Shown here piece after piece: positions 16,935 through 25,628 of a stretch of DNA of 64,000 nucleotides; positions within the stretch are counted from its first letter, which is position 1, and every line of letters starts with the position of its first letter. The stretch spans positions 4,092,001 through 4,156,000 of the forward strand of contig OY762279.1 of NCBI GenBank assembly GCA_963665455.1. Reading direction: 5' to 3'. The notes under the pieces were generated by a model. The model saw nothing but the letters and a program-made list of their open reading frames with translations. It did no database searches and was not told the DNA's origin. Made by a program: the position numbers and the translations under genes. The stretch comes from VXNE01 sp963665455. GTDB taxonomy: Bacteria; Pseudomonadota; Gammaproteobacteria; Pseudomonadales; Azotimanducaceae.

Positions 16935-18611
16935 ATGAGTAACCGAAGCCTATCGATCCAGGCGCTGCTGCTCGCAATTTTGCCGGTGTCCATTGGGGGC
17001 TGCTCCAGTGACGTTGCCGACGAGATCGACGATGTTGAAGAGGCTATGCCGAGCTTGATTGAGGCCGCCATGCGAACCGATAAGCCGGAGCAGTGTGCGC
17101 AGCTCATCGCAAACGGTGCCGACGTCGACGTTACGGACTCCGAAGGCACAACGGCCTTGATGTTCGCTAGCTGTAACGGGCACCTTCAGTGCCTTGATGC
17201 CCTACTCACCGCGGGCGCGGACATCAATGCGACCGACGACTCGGGGCGCACGGCGCTAATGATCGCGAGCGCTCGGGCCCAATCTGCGGCCGTCATCGCG
17301 CTTCTGCGCCGTGGGGCCGACGTGGGCCTTACGGACCTAGCTGGAGGCACTGCGCTGCATCTGGTCACGGGAGGGATCGGAAGCTGCACCTATGTGTCCG
17401 CCGAAGAACGCTTCGATCAAAACCGCATGTTCGAACGCCTGTATCCTGACTTGTATCTGACGGAGAGTGAGAAGGGCCTTAGCGAGTTTGTCAGACTGGC
17501 CACGGTTAAGGCACTCGTGGACGCAGGCGCGGACGTCAACGCTAGGACGGCGAGCGGACGGACGCCAATAATGTTGCAGTCACCTGATGTCGCGGAGGCG
17601 TTGATCGCGGCGGGTGCCGATCTGAACGCTCGAGACAATGGTGGCTCGACCCCGTTGGCGCTCGCGCTTGCCTCGGGCTCGGCCAATAGCCACCGCTATT
17701 TGGATGCATGGTTAGCTATCGGCGGCGAACTAGATGCCCCGCAGAGGCAGCTTGACCTTAGCCTTCGTCGCGCGGTCTCGGCGATGCACCCAGAGGCAGT
17801 GCGTAGGTTGATCGAGGCGGGCGCGGACGTCGAGGCGGACGTCCCGGACTTGGGTGGCCCCCTGGGTAGCCAATATGAAGATGAGGACGCGGAGGACCAT
17901 TGGCGCTCCATATTCTTCCTGCTACAGGCTCCCAGCGTAGCCGGCATGGACATACCCGAGCGCTCCGGGCTCTTCGCGCCACAGAGACGCACTGACCACT
18001 ATCGGCGAAAGCTGCACGAAAACGAAACGCAAATCCTAGATTTACTAATCGCGGCGGGGGCGGACGTCAACGGGGTTGATCGCGACGGTGTAACGCTACT
18101 CGAGCATGTGTTGTACGGGTACACCGCCCCGGGGTTCTCTTGTCCCTCGAGGCCGTTGTCCATGACTTTTCGTCCTACCAGCCGGCCTAGATTCCTTGCC
18201 GCGTTGCTCGACCGAGGGGCGCGCCTCGGCGATCGGCCCAAATGCGCGGACGCGCTCCTGATGGCGGCAGTCTACCGTGGTCTTGGCGGGGATATGGTTG
18301 CAGAACTAATAGCCCGCGGAGCAAATGCGGGCCGCGTAGACGCGGCGGCAAGGGGCAATCCGTTGTTGGTGACAGCAGTATTGCAGGGAGATCCGGGCAC
18401 GGTCGGTATGCTCATTGACGCAGGCGCCGATCTGGAGGCTACGTCTTCTGCGGGGGAAACTGCACTCATCGTGGCCGTGGAGAAGTGTCAACCGAGGATG
18501 GCGGCGCTGCTCATCGAGGCCGGGGCCAATCTCGGAGCAACGAATCGACGAGGCGCGACGGTAGCGGACATGATGCATACGCAAAGTGATCCTCGATGCC
18601 AGATTCAGTAG
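16935..18611 (+). CDS. Ankyrin-repeat lipoprotein
   Basis: 558 aa. ATG 16935 is chosen over in-frame upstream codons because AAGGAG ends 8 nt ahead and it gives a clean lipoprotein signal: MSNRSLSIQALLLAILPV followed by lipobox IGGC, cysteine near residue 23. At least seven ankyrin repeats follow, with hallmark pieces such as LIANGADVDVTDSEGTTALM, LTAGADINATDDSGRTALM, ALVDAGADVNARTASGRTP, LIAAGADVNGVDRDGVTLLE and MLIDAGADLEATSSAGETAL. The repeats are interrupted around residues 290-360. A protein-binding role at the envelope is expected from the family; the partner is unknown. It is the first of three ankyrin genes in the window. Confidence 0.82.
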   Translation: MSNRSLSIQALLLAILPVSIGGCSSDVADEIDDVEEAMPSLIEAAMRTDKPEQCAQLIANGADVDVTDSEGTTALMFASCNGHLQCLDALLTAGADINATDDSGRTALMIASARAQSAAVIALLRRGADVGLTDLAGGTALHLVTGGIGSCTYVSAEERFDQNRMFERLYPDLYLTESEKGLSEFVRLATVKALVDAGADVNARTASGRTPIMLQSPDVAEALIAAGADLNARDNGGSTPLALALASGSANSHRYLDAWLAIGGELDAPQRQLDLSLRRAVSAMHPEAVRRLIEAGADVEADVPDLGGPLGSQYEDEDAEDHWRSIFFLLQAPSVAGMDIPERSGLFAPQRRTDHYRRKLHENETQILDLLIAAGADVNGVDRDGVTLLEHVLYGYTAPGFSCPSRPLSMTFRPTSRPRFLAALLDRGARLGDRPKCADALLMAAVYRGLGGDMVAELIARGANAGRVDAAARGNPLLVTAVLQGDPGTVGMLIDAGADLEATSSAGETALIVAVEKCQPRMAALLIEAGANLGATNRRGATVADMMHTQSDPRCQIQ

Positions 18612-18874
18612 TTGGTCGAGCGCTGAGGCCATTTGCTGGTGCGGGCCGTTCGTTTGTCGTCCGCCATCCGGGGGCTGGCGGGGTGGGGCCTCGCCGCCAC
18701 GACCCCAGTTCGTTTTCGACGGTAGCGAAGGCGCGGTCGACGAAGGGGGCGATCCAAGAAGGAGAAGCCCGATTGAGACCGGCTTGACGGGCACCATCGA
18801 GTGTGGCTGGCAAGCTGCCAGCCACAGGGGCCGTTGGCGTTTCCTTTGATTGCACGCGGCGGAGGGGAGTAGTG

Positions 18875-19513
18875 ATGAATTTGCCGGATCTGCGTATCGA
18901 CAAGGTGACAGTGGAGTTCAGTCACGTGAGTGGCGAGGTGCTCGGCGCCAAGAAGTGGTCCGAGACCCACGTCGGCGGGGGTGGCGGCAGTACCGATTCG
19001 CAGGGCAGAACGTACGTCGCCCCCGTTACGTCGACGGTAACGACGCGGGGCGAAATTTGGATCAGGGAGGACGGCACCGGGAAAGATCATCTGGTGAGGC
19101 ACAACGTGCCGGTCCTAGCTGGACAACGCGCAACGGCCGTTTCCAGCGTATGGCGGGCCGGGGCGAGGTCTATACAGTCCGGCAACATGATCTTCGTCAA
19201 CCATAGCGCAGGTCGCTATTGGCTAACGTACACGGACGACCAAGTATGGGGAGCCCCCCCCTTTTGGCTAAATTGGCTTTTCGTTGTGGGTCTGATGGGG
19301 CTCGCGCTCTTCGGGTTAGTGGCTTCGATTTCGGTGCAGCAGCAGCACGGGCTTCTGCCCCCGGCCCTCGCGCTGCTGCTGCCCATCGGCGCCTTCTGGT
19401 TGTGGGTCAAGATGGTGCGGCGGCGGAGTCGCCGGATCAGGGCCTTGGATGAGCACACGAGGAGGCTCGCCGAGTTGATCCTTCAGCGCGGCGGCCGGAT
19501 TGGCGGCCCCTGA
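18875..19513 (+). CDS. Two-helix membrane protein, first of a tandem paralogue pair
   Basis: 212 aa from ATG 18875, with GGAGGGGAG just upstream. The N-terminal 115 residues are beta-rich and probably fold as one domain (VEFSHVSGEVLGAKKWSETH, then a GGGGG turn, then a TTRGEIWIREDGTGKDH strand pair). Two membrane helices follow near 130-150 and 158-175. A short cytoplasmic helix rich in R and L ends the protein (RRIRALDEHTRRLAELILQR). The gene 316 nt downstream is a clear paralogue with the same order of parts. The function is not known to me. The N-terminal beta domain appears in other bacterial inner-membrane proteins. Confidence 0.7.
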   Translation: MNLPDLRIDKVTVEFSHVSGEVLGAKKWSETHVGGGGGSTDSQGRTYVAPVTSTVTTRGEIWIREDGTGKDHLVRHNVPVLAGQRATAVSSVWRAGARSIQSGNMIFVNHSAGRYWLTYTDDQVWGAPPFWLNWLFVVGLMGLALFGLVASISVQQQHGLLPPALALLLPIGAFWLWVKMVRRRSRRIRALDEHTRRLAELILQRGGRIGGP

Positions 19514-19828
19514 GTGAGCGTGAGGGCCGCAAGTGATGTTCCATCCGGGGGCGCCGCGGGTGCGGAGCCGGGGCTGGAAGCCCCAAGTTACGAGGGATCG
19601 CGATGATCTGCGGCGCGGGCGTTGTTGTCGCCAACAGTCCCGGCCCGGCACCGCCCCTCGGGGCCGACACGAATCCCCACGCGGTGCCCCCAAATGCCGG
19701 CGATTCAAGGGAGGAGAGGCCCAATCGAGCTCGGCTTGGGGCGCGCGACTGGGTGAGGCCGGACAGGTGCCATCCGCTGCGCGCTCTTGAGGTTCCCCCT
19801 TGATTGACCACGACGGAGGCGGGCAAGC

Positions 19829-20467
19829 ATGCAACTACCGAATCTGAGTTTGGGCAGGCGGACTGTCGAGTTCAGCCATGTGAGCGGCCAAGTACTCGAG
19901 GGCGAAAAGTGGTCCGAAACCCATGTGAGCGGGGGTGGAGGCTACACCGACGCGCAGGGTAGAGCGCGTGTTTCGCCGGTCTCCTCCCGGACAACTACGC
20001 ACCACGACGTATGGATCAAGGAACACGGAAGCGGCAGGGAACGGGCCGTGCGGATGGTTGGCTTTGACGTGCCCGTTAGGGCTGGACATCGCGTCACGTT
20101 CGTCTCCGCCAGCTACGGGAGACGGGTACAGAACAACGTCCTGTACGTCAACCATGACGAAGGAAGCTGGCGAAAACGACGCCGCGACGATGCCGTGTTA
20201 CTGTACAACCAACTAATCGACCCGCACGGTGTGGTGAAGGGTCTGCTGCTACTTATGGCTGGGGGCGGCGGTGCCATTTTCGGTCTTCTCTCGGAGCCCG
20301 GGCCGCTCGCCTGGGCGCTCGTTTCGGCGCCTGTAGCTTCGGTTGTTGTCTATGTTGCTGTCGACTATATCAGGCACAAACGGCAGTTCAGGGCATTGGA
20401 CAGGCATTTGGCGAAGCTCGCGAAGCTGATCCTTCAGCAAGGGGGCGGGCCTGCAACGACAGCGTGA
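19829..20467 (+). CDS. Two-helix membrane protein, second of the tandem pair
   Basis: 212 aa, the same length as its neighbour, with VEFSHVSGQVLEGEKWSETH and HHDVWIKEHGSGRE matching it nearly position for position. Divergence is greatest in the second quarter and in the membrane helices (about 136-155 and 162-180). The terminal RALDRHLAKLAKLILQQ helix is conserved. The intergenic DNA ahead of both genes also matches in places (a GGAGA-GCCC block 50-60 nt and 100 nt upstream, respectively), so the duplication included non-coding sequence. The start is ATG 19829, with GGAGGC upstream. Confidence 0.7.
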   Translation: MQLPNLSLGRRTVEFSHVSGQVLEGEKWSETHVSGGGGYTDAQGRARVSPVSSRTTTHHDVWIKEHGSGRERAVRMVGFDVPVRAGHRVTFVSASYGRRVQNNVLYVNHDEGSWRKRRRDDAVLLYNQLIDPHGVVKGLLLLMAGGGGAIFGLLSEPGPLAWALVSAPVASVVVYVAVDYIRHKRQFRALDRHLAKLAKLILQQGGGPATTA

Positions 20468-20557
20468 TTGCCAGTGGGGATGAACGCGAAAGATGTCTAT
20501 GCCGGACGGACTCGACGTCGGGGGCGGAGCGGGAGGCTCGACCCGACCGGGAATGCG

Positions 20558-20917
20558 ATGAGGCGGGGCGTGTGGGCTCTCGTGGCCCTTGCCGCGCTGC
20601 TGATTGCCGGCTGCGCCGGCCCCGCGTCGCCGGCCCCAGGGCCGACACAAATCCCCGCGCGCACACCGCCGCCCCAGCCGGCACCCAGCCTGCCCGCCGA
20701 CCTGCCGGCCGACGCGGACCGTTCCAACGTGGTCCGGCAAATGGCCTTGTTGCGGCGGGGCCTCTACCTCACCAAGGCGGGCGAGGTGCGCGCCTTGCCG
20801 GCCAAATACGCGCGGGCGTCGTGGTCCGCGGGGCCGAAGGCACCGCCGACAGAACGGGCCGATCCGCAGACGGACGAACGGATCCACGTCCGCCTTGAGG
20901 AGCGCCCGACCGAATGA
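20558..20917 (+). CDS. Small proline-rich lipoprotein
   Basis: 119 aa from ATG 20558. The signal peptide MRRGVWALVALAALL ends in lipobox IAGC, with the cysteine near residue 18. A proline-rich linker (PGPTQIPARTPPPQPAPS) follows, then a charged domain with no recognised family. Its stop overlaps the start of the large membrane protein gene by an ATGA, so the two are translationally coupled. It may act as an accessory of that protein. Confidence 0.65.
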   Translation: MRRGVWALVALAALLIAGCAGPASPAPGPTQIPARTPPPQPAPSLPADLPADADRSNVVRQMALLRRGLYLTKAGEVRALPAKYARASWSAGPKAPPTERADPQTDERIHVRLEERPTE

Positions 20918-23148
20918 CGCACCAAGACGCGTCGGAGGAGCCGCGCGACGGCCCCAAGGAAGCCGTCGGCGCCGGGGATGCGCAAGGGCTATCGAGGGTT
21001 CTCCTTGTGGTGGCCTCCGTCGTCTATCTGGTGGTCGAGGTCGTCTTCAATATGTCGCTCCTCGAGGCCGTGTCCGCCACTAGGATCGAGGCGCTGCACG
21101 ACGTCGAGGAGTTCGGCCGCATGGCGTCGGCGTCCGGGTTCACCCTCGCGGTTCTCGGCCTGTTCCTGTCCACCGGATTCATGGTGCGCGGCGCGGCGAA
21201 GTGGACGTTGTTCGTCGTGGTGGTATTGGTCTGCGCGTACCCGTTCGTCGCCACGCCCTACCACCAATGGGTGCTGCTGCCCTTGGGCCTAGGCGCCACG
21301 ATCACGGCCGTCGCGGCCTTCGGCGCGGACAAGCGGGCCTCGGCCCGCCGCGCGCTTTCCCTTGGCGGCGTCGTCCTCATGGCCTGGCCCGCCTTCTACC
21401 ACGGCAAGCCGGCGGTCGTGAACCATTACGTCGTCGATCCATCGTCCGGCGAGGAGCGGCTGGCGGCCGGCTACATTACATTGCTGCGGCGCGCCCTGAT
21501 CGCCGACGTCGTGCAGCTCGAGGATCTTACGTTGGAGGGCTTCGGCGGCGCCGGGAGCCCCGAGGCGAAGGCTTTTCTGGTCATGCTCGGCCCGTTGGCG
21601 TTGAGCGCCGAAAGCCTGCTGTCGTGGGCCGGTAGGCCGGACAACGTCGAGGGGCTGGCCCGGTCCCTTGCGTCGAGCAGGCGGGTCGTGGACGTCGAGC
21701 GCGAGTACGCCGAGTACGAGCGGCTTCGAGGGCGGTTTCTCGACCAGCTCTACGCGCCCTACGAGGCGGCGTCCAAGCGATACATCGAGCGGGGTGCGGA
21801 ACTGGAGGAGCGCGCCCGGGCGGCGTGGCTCGAAATGCAGATCGAGCTGGACGAGGGCTGGACGGAGTACCAGACCGCGCAGTCGGAGTTCATCGCGGCG
21901 TATGTGGACCTCGTTCGTCGCCAGCGGGTCGTGGATCGCTACCTGCGGTTCGTCGAGAACATGCGCCAATGCCGCTCCGCAGATCAGTGCCGCCGCTACG
22001 AGCGCGGCTACTACGAAGAGATGCGGCGGATCAGCGACCCGCCGCCCGACTGGCGCATCTTCTGCGATGAACAGGAGCCGCCGAAGAGAAATCGGGGCTT
22101 GGAGTCAATCGGGCGGGTACTCCGGGGTGGGGATGTCCTTGACGTCTTTCGCGACGTGCGCCGGATCAACACGGAGGAGGATCGCGTGTTGCTGGTCTGT
22201 GCCCCCAGCGACGAGACGTTCGCCACGCGGCTCGCGTATCACGATCGGGGCAAGTTCGTCGCCTTGCCGGCGAATCGCGCCCGGTTGCCGATGGCGCTCG
22301 ACCGCGCCGGATACTTCGGGCACCCCGGGCTGGCGGAGTTCACCCGCGGTGAACTGCAGTCGCGCCATGGGGTCGCCTTGCCCCCAAGCTGGACGGTCAT
22401 GGACCAAGCGGGCTTCTACGAGGCGTTCCGCGTCGCCGGCGAGGCCGAGGCCGAGGCGCGGCTGCGGCGCGCGCTAAGCGCCCTGGGCGACGGGCCGGTC
22501 AAGGTCGGCCTGGGCGTCCGGGAGTTCGAGCGCCTGCCGTTCGTGCAGGCGCGGTTGCGCGACATGGTCGGCGACGACTACTTCCCCGGCTTCACCCTGA
22601 TGTTCTCGGAGCGACAGTTCGCGGAGCGGATCATCCGCCCCCGGATCGAGGCAGCGGTCGAGGCCGAGTTGGAGGCGTTCCGGGAGGGCGCCGCCCAATA
22701 CGAGGACGGCGGCAAGTTGGAGGATGTTGGCAAGGACCAGTTGCGGTTCGTGCTCGTGCCCCCAATCGCGGTCGCGTTGTCGTTGCTGTTCGCCTTCGTC
22801 TCTCTAGCCAAGGTCTCGTCGTCGCTGCTGACGCCCTTGGTGACGAGGCGCGATGGCTGGCCTAGGAACGTCGTCGGCTTCCTGCTTTGGGTAGCGCCGA
22901 TCGCGGCCATGGTGGCCCTGCCGTTTCTCGTGACGAACAGCTATGCCCAGTCCAAGGCTTGGAGTTTGTTGTCCGAACAGGCGGCGTCCCGGTCCCCCGC
23001 GACCGCAGTGATGTCGGAATACGTCATGCGCGTGCAGCCCATCTTCGCGGTGGTTGGGTATCCGATGCTCGCCGTGTTCGATCCGTACGGGTTGGGGCCA
23101 GAGCCCGAGGCTCTGGCCCAAGATCCCGACGCCGGACGAACGCGTTGA
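20914..23148 (+). CDS. Large membrane protein of unknown function, partner of the lipoprotein
   Basis: 744 aa. Hydrophobic segments cluster at the N-terminus (about 27-50, 70-90, 95-112, 116-135 and 148-163) and at the C-terminus (about 612-635, 650-672 and 703-718). Between them is a long soluble region (about 170-600), probably periplasmic, with a strongly charged helical stretch at 250-370 that may form a coiled coil. A cysteine cluster lies near 350-390 (CRSADQC, FCDEQE). GAGGAG lies about 16 nt ahead of the ATG. I recognise no family. The arrangement suggests an inner-membrane protein with a large external domain, served by the co-encoded lipoprotein. Confidence 0.65.
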   Translation: MTHQDASEEPRDGPKEAVGAGDAQGLSRVLLVVASVVYLVVEVVFNMSLLEAVSATRIEALHDVEEFGRMASASGFTLAVLGLFLSTGFMVRGAAKWTLFVVVVLVCAYPFVATPYHQWVLLPLGLGATITAVAAFGADKRASARRALSLGGVVLMAWPAFYHGKPAVVNHYVVDPSSGEERLAAGYITLLRRALIADVVQLEDLTLEGFGGAGSPEAKAFLVMLGPLALSAESLLSWAGRPDNVEGLARSLASSRRVVDVEREYAEYERLRGRFLDQLYAPYEAASKRYIERGAELEERARAAWLEMQIELDEGWTEYQTAQSEFIAAYVDLVRRQRVVDRYLRFVENMRQCRSADQCRRYERGYYEEMRRISDPPPDWRIFCDEQEPPKRNRGLESIGRVLRGGDVLDVFRDVRRINTEEDRVLLVCAPSDETFATRLAYHDRGKFVALPANRARLPMALDRAGYFGHPGLAEFTRGELQSRHGVALPPSWTVMDQAGFYEAFRVAGEAEAEARLRRALSALGDGPVKVGLGVREFERLPFVQARLRDMVGDDYFPGFTLMFSERQFAERIIRPRIEAAVEAELEAFREGAAQYEDGGKLEDVGKDQLRFVLVPPIAVALSLLFAFVSLAKVSSSLLTPLVTRRDGWPRNVVGFLLWVAPIAAMVALPFLVTNSYAQSKAWSLLSEQAASRSPATAVMSEYVMRVQPIFAVVGYPMLAVFDPYGLGPEPEALAQDPDAGRTR

Positions 23149-23258
23149 TGGGGGCACCTGGCGCTCGTGGGCGCACCGCCGTCGCGCATGCCGCACCCGC
23201 GGCGCGATGGCGACCCCGTTTCGCCGGCAATGGACGGTGCGCTACACTGCGCCGAGTC

Positions 23259-23513
23259 GTGTCGAATAGTGAATTTTTCGTGTCTAGGAGAGACGCCGAA
23301 TGGCCATCCGGGAAAGACCCCGAATGGCTGTTCCTGTTGGTCGCCTACCTCGCTTTGGTCCGCGCGCTGATCTACGAGGACGCGCTCGATGCGGAGGTTC
23401 TGGTCTTCAATCTACGAGGGGCCGAGGTCGTGTTGCGGAACAGCGGCGAGGCCGACGCCGCCGAACTCGCCGCATGGCTGGTCGAGCATCTGACCGGCAT
23501 GCCGCTGCACTAG
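23259..23513 (+). CDS. Small acidic protein, about 84 aa
   Basis: A frame ending at 23513 encodes DPEWLFLLVAYLALVRALIY, then AEVLVFNLRGAEVVLRNSGE and a helical end (AELAAWLVEHLTGMPLH). The codon pattern looks coding. The start is uncertain: GTG 23259 is used here, and GTG 23280 is possible; neither has a good ribosome binding site. Not recognised. Confidence 0.45.
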   Translation: MSNSEFFVSRRDAEWPSGKDPEWLFLLVAYLALVRALIYEDALDAEVLVFNLRGAEVVLRNSGEADAAELAAWLVEHLTGMPLH

Positions 23514-23956
23514 GCGGGCCGGCGCGTGGTCGTTCCGCCCGTCGGGCGAGGCATTCAAACAGCCTGCCGCCAGCGTCGTAGTGCAACGTCGGTCGCGCCG
23601 CACGCATCGCGCCATGGGCGCACGGCGGTATCTCCCGCGACGCGTCGCGGGATCCGGCATCGATCATTCGCGACGAGCCAGAAGGCGGAAGGTGATTAGT
23701 TCCCGCCACCTTGCTGTTGCTGTCAATGTGAATCGGCCCCACTCCAAACACCCGGGGTGTGGTGCCGAGATCCGTTTAGTGTAGGGCGTCCCGGACTGGT
23801 ACGCCTCGGGGGCCGAAACTGATGATGCGGACATCCTGCTGGCTCGCAAGTTACCCTTCCCGGCGACGGTCGAACCTTCGCTTCCGGTTTGGCAACGCCG
23901 TGAACAGCACCGCCCGCAGCCCCCTTCGAACATCATGCCGCCGACGCCGACCGCCG
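23514..23956. other. Intergenic region between convergent genes
   Basis: About 440 bases between a rightward gene and a leftward ankyrin gene. The open frames are arginine-rich and mutually overlapping, with no start signals. No clear terminator hairpin, tRNA or repeat was found. Confidence 0.4.
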
Positions 23957-25513
23957 CTATCGATCCACGAAGGTGGCTAGAGCCTCCCTCATCACGGGAC
24001 GACGAAATGCCCGGTCCATGGGCGTCTCACCATCGTGGTCTCGGGCGTGGACGTCCGCTCCGGCCCGGACGAGCAACTTGACCACGGAGAGGTTGTGGCC
24101 CATTGCCGCCGTGTAGTGCAGTGGCGTTCTTCCACTGGCGTCGCGGGCATTCACGTGCGCACCTGCATCGAGGAGGGTCGTCAGCACCGCCGTGCTCCGC
24201 ATTTCCGCGAAGTGGTCATCGTACACCCAACCGCCGAACATGGCGGCCAAGTGGAGCGGCGTCGCCTCGTTCGCGTTCCTTGCGTTCACGTCCGCGCCGG
24301 CGGCGAGCAGCGCCCTGACGACCGTGAGATTGTCTCCCTGCGCGGCGGCATGCAGGAGCGTATCCCCCTCGTGCCCCCGCGCGTCCGTGCGCGCACCAAG
24401 CGCCAAGAGCGTGCGGAAGGCGGCACGAGCGCCGTCGCCCTCGGCAGCCCAAAACAAGGCGTTCCGGCCGAAATCGTCCAGCGCATGGACATCGGCACCC
24501 GCCTCCACCAACACGCGGATCAGAGCGCGGCCGCCATCGCCTTGCGCAGCATGGTGCAGCGGGGTCGCCCCCGACCGATCCCGCGCCATCACGTCCGCTC
24601 CGGCCGCGATCAAGAGCTCCACCTCCGCAGCCCGGCCTCTCTCGGAAAGTAGATGCATGGGTGTCCGGTCCGCGCCGTCCCGTGCCTCTATCTCCGCACC
24701 GGCATCGAGCAGCAGGCGAATCATCGCGGTTCCCCGCCCGCCGACGACGTGCAGGGGCGTGTAGTCGAAGGCGCCCTTAGCGTTGACTTCGCCGCCGGCG
24801 TCGAGCAGGAGCGCCGCGACCGAAGCGGTCGTGCCGGACAACGCGTGCATGGGCGACGAGCCGTCCTCGTCCGGCGCGTTCGGGTCCGCGCCGGCCGCAA
24901 GAAGTGCCTCGACGGCGGCCGGCACGGCACCCGATAACACGGCCCAGCCAAGCGGTGTCATTCCAGCGAGATCCTCGGCCGGCCCGGACGCTCGTGCATC
25001 CACCCTCGCGCCGGCCGCTACCAAGGCCCGGATCGCCCTTGCATCCTCGGCCTTGTCCGCCGCGGCGTGGAGCGGCGTACGATAGTATTCCTCGTCAGAC
25101 GGATCGGGGTCGGCCCCGGCGTCGAGCAACGCCTCGACCACCGCGGCAGCGCCGCGATGGGGGGAGTCGAGCGCATCTTGCAGCGGCGTGTGGCCGAGAT
25201 TGTTCTTGGCGTCCACGTCCGCGCCGGCGTCCAACAGAAGCCCAATCACCTCCGGGCTACTACTGGCCCGCGCTGCCATGTGCAGCGGCGTGCGCCCCCC
25301 TTGGCCGTCGTAGGGGGCAACCGGGTCGCAGCCCTCCTCGATGCACGAGGCGACCCTCTCCGGCGAAGCCGCCCGGAAGAACTTTTCGGTCGGCCAGTTC
25401 TCGCACCGCGCATCCAGCAGGGGGATTCCCGTGCAGCCCCCCAGAGTGATGGCAACCGTTGCGATCAGGGGGTTCCGCACGCCTCGCGCCGCGTTTTCGG
25501 GTCGTTGCGTCAC
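23957..25513 (-). CDS. Ankyrin-repeat lipoprotein
   Basis: 518 aa. The N-terminal hydrophobic run is short (LIATVAITLGGC, cysteine near residue 27), which fits a lipoprotein. Ten or more near-perfect ankyrin repeats then run to the C-terminus, for example LLLDAGADVDAKNNLGHTPL, ALLAAGADPNAPDEDGSSPM, LLIAAGADVMARDRSGATPL and LLVRAGADVHARDHDGETPM. Repeats are more regular than in the gene at 16935. It lies downstream of the formylglycine-generating-enzyme-like gene on the same strand, with a strong hairpin between. The function is unknown beyond likely protein binding outside the cytoplasm. Confidence 0.82.
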   Translation of the reverse strand: MTQRPENAARGVRNPLIATVAITLGGCTGIPLLDARCENWPTEKFFRAASPERVASCIEEGCDPVAPYDGQGGRTPLHMAARASSSPEVIGLLLDAGADVDAKNNLGHTPLQDALDSPHRGAAAVVEALLDAGADPDPSDEEYYRTPLHAAADKAEDARAIRALVAAGARVDARASGPAEDLAGMTPLGWAVLSGAVPAAVEALLAAGADPNAPDEDGSSPMHALSGTTASVAALLLDAGGEVNAKGAFDYTPLHVVGGRGTAMIRLLLDAGAEIEARDGADRTPMHLLSERGRAAEVELLIAAGADVMARDRSGATPLHHAAQGDGGRALIRVLVEAGADVHALDDFGRNALFWAAEGDGARAAFRTLLALGARTDARGHEGDTLLHAAAQGDNLTVVRALLAAGADVNARNANEATPLHLAAMFGGWVYDDHFAEMRSTAVLTTLLDAGAHVNARDASGRTPLHYTAAMGHNLSVVKLLVRAGADVHARDHDGETPMDRAFRRPVMREALATFVDR

Positions 25514-25572
25514 TTCGATTTGGTCCCGCCGGCACCACCGCTGCGAATAATCCGGGCGTCAAGACTCGCCAA

Positions 25573-25596
25573 CCAAGGGGGGCAAGCCCCCCTTGG
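25573..25596 (-). terminator. Perfect 11-bp hairpin between two leftward genes
   Basis: CCAAGGGGGGC at 25573-25583 and GCCCCCCTTGG at 25586-25596 are exact complements with a 2-nt spacer; the real loop would be 4-6 nt. It lies 33 nt beyond the stop of the gene at 25629-26846 and just ahead of the ankyrin lipoprotein gene. There is no T run, so it may pause transcription or serve as a repeat. Confidence 0.5.
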
Positions 25597-25628
25597 AACC
25601 CCCCGGCAAGAGGTAACGACGTCACGAC

